Shown here: positions 62,064 to 64,000 of the stretch, in pieces
Numbering within the stretch: the stretch's first letter is position 1
How the letters are laid out: every line of letters starts with the position of its first letter
Source of the DNA: Streptomyces venezuelae
Lineage (GTDB): Bacteria > Actinomycetota > Actinomycetes > Streptomycetales > Streptomycetaceae
NCBI RefSeq assembly: GCF_008642355.1
Contig: NZ_CP029193.1
Coordinates: forward strand, 930,001-994,000
Length of the DNA: 64,000 nucleotides
Direction: 5' to 3'
Notes under the pieces: generated by a model
Database searches by the model: none
Told to the model about the DNA's origin: nothing
Seen by the model: only the letters and a program-made list of their open reading frames with translations
Position numbers and translations under genes: made by a program

Positions 62064-62246
62064 CCCTGGCCCGCTACGCTGCCCCCACGACGGGGGGCGT
62101 GATCGCCCTGCGCTCCGGTGTTCCGGCGCCCCGCGACCTCTCCCACCCACCCACCTCCGCATTGCCGCAGTGGCCACGCCCTTGAACGACGACCGCTACG
62201 ACCGCATCCGCGGCCCGATGATCAGTACTTGGACGGCGCAGTTTTC

Positions 62247-63119
62247 ATGTCTTGGCTTGAATCCTTCATCCTCGGGCTCGTCCAGGGGCTGACCGAGTTC
62301 CTCCCGATCTCCTCCAGCGCGCATCTGCGCCTGACCGCGGCGTTCGCGGGCTGGCACGATCCAGGGGCCGCGTTCACCGCGATCACCCAGATCGGCACGG
62401 AGGCCGCGGTGCTGATCTACTTCCGCAAGGACATCGCGCGCATCGTGTCGGCGTGGTTCGGCTCACTCTTCGGGAAGGTGCCGCGCTCCGACCACGACGC
62501 GAAGATGGGCTGGCTGGTCATCGTCGGCTCGATCCCGATCGGTGTCCTCGGCGTGACGTTCAAGGACCAGATCGAGGGCCCGTTCCGCGATCTGCGCCTC
62601 ATCGCCACGACGCTGATCGTGATGGGCATCGTCCTCGGCGTCGCCGACCGCCTGGCGGCCCGCGACGAGACGGGCGGCAAACACCGGGCGGTCCGGGAGC
62701 GCAAGGGCCTGAAGGAACTCGGCGTCAGGGACGGCCTGATCTACGGCCTCTGCCAGGCGATGGCCCTGATCCCCGGCGTCTCACGCTCGGGCGCGACGAT
62801 CAGCGGCGGCCTCCTCATGGGCTACACCCGCGAGGCCGCGGCGCGCTACTCCTTCCTCCTCGCCATCCCCGCGGTCCTGGCCTCCGGCGTCTTCGAGCTG
62901 AAGGACGCGGGCGAGGGCCACGTCTCCTGGGGCCCGACGATCTTCGCCACGATCATCGCGTTCGTGGTGGGCTACGCGGTGATCGCCTGGTTCATGAAGT
63001 TCATCACCACGAAGAGCTTCATGCCGTTCGTCTACTACCGCGTCCTGCTGGGCATCGTGCTGATCGTGCTGGTCGGCACGGGTGCGTTGAGTCCCCACGC
63101 GGGCGAATCGGCAGGCTGA
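62247..63119 (+). CDS. uppP: undecaprenyl-diphosphatase
   Basis: A 290-residue integral membrane phosphatase (BacA/UppP) that recycles the lipid carrier for peptidoglycan and teichoic acid synthesis and can confer bacitracin resistance. Motif 1 is LVQGLTEFLPISSSAHL with Glu17 and His26; motif 2 is PGVSRSGATISGGLLMG. About eight helices are predicted. ATG 62247 is in a region without a strong ribosome site. It is monocistronic; the preceding 183 bases (62064-62246) hold only its promoter region. Confidence 0.93.
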   Translation: MSWLESFILGLVQGLTEFLPISSSAHLRLTAAFAGWHDPGAAFTAITQIGTEAAVLIYFRKDIARIVSAWFGSLFGKVPRSDHDAKMGWLVIVGSIPIGVLGVTFKDQIEGPFRDLRLIATTLIVMGIVLGVADRLAARDETGGKHRAVRERKGLKELGVRDGLIYGLCQAMALIPGVSRSGATISGGLLMGYTREAAARYSFLLAIPAVLASGVFELKDAGEGHVSWGPTIFATIIAFVVGYAVIAWFMKFITTKSFMPFVYYRVLLGIVLIVLVGTGALSPHAGESAG

Positions 63120-63721
63120 GCCGTGCATATCCCCAGGTCGAGAGGCTGGGGGCGAGACGTCGATTCCTGTTAATTCTTCGTAGAGACTTGCAGATTCTCG
63201 TAGTTCGATGCAGCAATCTGCGCGGGAGTTCTCCCAGAATTCTCCCAGTGGATCTCTCGAACAGCGCAGCGCCGCCCCCCGGCCCGCCCACTTGGGAGGT
63301 GGACTGGCAAGCCGGAGGGCGGCATTGTGGCCGACAGCAAGCGTCGACCGTCCCCACCCGTCCGCCCCGTGGTGACCTAGCGGGCGGGTGGCGTGCAGCC
63401 GCGGCGCCTTGGACGCGCGCGGCCAGTGCCTGCAGAGTTCTACTCCCGGACCCCCGCTCCCTTCCCTTTGACTCGGCGGCGAGCCTGACTCTCGCCTGTC
63501 GTGCATGACCCGCTGTACGCCTGCAATAGGGGTGCGCAGGCGTCGAGAGGGCCACATCGGCATACAGGAGACCTGACTCCGTTACACCGAAACCTTTGTG
63601 CACCCAACGCGGTGGCGCGGCACCTGCGCCTCAGAGGCTTGGATATATCCAGCCATGGCCCGGCTTCATAACTTCGGACCTCACGTCATGATCACCATGA
63701 TCGACGCAAGAGGACCGCCGG
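63120..63721. other. 602-base non-coding region with small repeats
   Basis: CCCCAG (63131-63136) and CTGGGG (63146-63151) form a weak hairpin after uppP. The first ~130 bases are less GC-rich than the rest of the window and hold two loosely related words, TTCGTAGAGACTTGCAG and CTCGTAGTTCGATGCAG, near 63176-63215, then GGGAGTTCTCCCAG. TGATCA-type words lie near 63689-63702, just before the GntR gene. No gene or tRNA was recognised; open frames here are not protein-like. Confidence 0.4.
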
Positions 63722-64000
63722 ATGCCAGACGCGCTTCACCGCCGCATCGCTGACGACATCCGCCGCCGCATCACCGCCGGCGAGTGGCGCCCCGGCCAGG
63801 CGCTTCCCTCGCGCGCAGACCTTGCAGCCGCCTATCACGTCCATGAGCAGACGATGCGCCTGGCCTACGTTCTCCTCCGAAGGACGGGAATCCTCGAGGG
63901 GGAGGAGCGGAAACGCGTCGTTGTCGCGCATCCTCCTGCTGTGCGCACTCTCACCGATGCCGACGCTGCGTGGCCCTACTCCTGCGAGGTCACCGACGCC
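63722..64000 (+). CDS. GntR-family regulator, 5' part
   Basis: The frame opens MPDALHRRIADDIRRRITAG and continues EWRPGQALPSRADLAAAYHVHEQTMRLAYVLLRRTGILEG, a standard GntR winged helix (IADDIRRRI, LPSRADLA). AGAGGA precedes the ATG at 63722. It runs out of the window after 93 codons, so the effector domain is unseen. Single GntR genes of this kind are common next to integrative elements and HTH clusters in Streptomyces, but no integrase is visible here. Confidence 0.82.
   Translation, partial: MPDALHRRIADDIRRRITAGEWRPGQALPSRADLAAAYHVHEQTMRLAYVLLRRTGILEGEERKRVVVAHPPAVRTLTDADAAWPYSCEVTDA

Noticed and set aside
63120..63300. tRNA remnant or attachment site
   Set aside because: I looked for a T-arm and a cloverleaf and found none; only weak hairpins and loose repeats are present.
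63019..63603. 194-codon minus-strand frame over the end of uppP and the gap
   Set aside because: Mixed-composition frame crossing a known gene end, with no motif or ribosome site.
1..64000. CRISPR array, rRNA, tRNA or retron-like structure
   Set aside because: No regularly spaced direct repeats, rRNA blocks or cloverleaf-forming segments were seen by eye; a covariance-model scan would be the decisive test.

Overview
The DNA is very GC-rich, with third-codon-position GC bias, GGAGG-type ribosome sites, many GTG starts and 4-base stop/start overlaps. The gene content (mal operon, pseudo-oligosaccharide sugar genes, a tuf3-type elongation factor, probable ornithine-lipid genes) points to a Streptomyces chromosome. 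No rRNA, tRNA, CRISPR array or complete insertion sequence was seen.

Layout. 1-1255: the start of a LysR regulator, divergent from an aldo/keto reductase. 1273-13083: extracellular starch and maltodextrin use, comprising a secreted pullulanase, a secreted alpha-amylase, a LacI regulator, an intracellular alpha-glucosidase, the importer malG-malF-malE and the divergent regulator malR. 13105-33972: a biosynthetic cluster of the acarbose/acarviostatin (pseudo-oligosaccharide) type. It holds dTDP-glucose synthesis (acbA, acbB), an aminotransferase (acbV), an ABC-2 exporter (acbW, X, Y), a maltokinase-like kinase, two related glycogen-synthase-like glycosyltransferases (one fused to a HAD phosphatase), a GlgC-like nucleotidyltransferase (acbR), a PfkB kinase (acbK), an amylomaltase (acbQ), a C7-cyclitol synthase (acbC), a cupin, a ROK kinase (acbM) and an RmlD-like reductase. 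Fourteen of these genes form one almost fully overlapping run (15443-33972). 33943-36076: a STAS protein and a second secreted alpha-amylase. 36157-48516: ordinary accessory and household genes, including a probable ornithine-lipid pair, a YqhA/IstB fusion, a CoA-transferase, a cupin regulator with an EamA transporter, a gamma-carbonic anhydrase, a DedA protein, an esterase and a GH3 glucosidase. 48809-63119: a thioesterase, three tandem paralogous membrane proteins, an MFS transporter, a spermidine-synthase-like protein, tuf3, an amidase/TetR pair, an AlkD-like protein, a VTT-domain protein, a thiolase/HxlR pair and uppP. 63120-64000: a 600-base non-coding stretch and the start of a GntR regulator.

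How it fits together. The cell secretes amylase and pullulanase, imports maltodextrins through MalEFG (no ATPase gene is present; streptomycetes normally use the shared MsiK) and cleaves them with AglA. The neighbouring cluster predicts a valienamine-type amylase/glucosidase inhibitor built from sedoheptulose 7-phosphate, glucose 1-phosphate and maltose. Inverted repeats of the GCAAG-CTTGC type lie before malE/malR, before both amylases and in the acbA/acbV divergent promoter, so inhibitor synthesis and starch use are probably under common LacI-family control. The amylase beside the cluster has a substitution at a loop position reported to decide acarbose resistance. The cluster type is already known in Actinoplanes and a few Streptomyces; the less expected points are the domain fusions, the enzyme gaps, the control layout and the YqhA-IstB protein.
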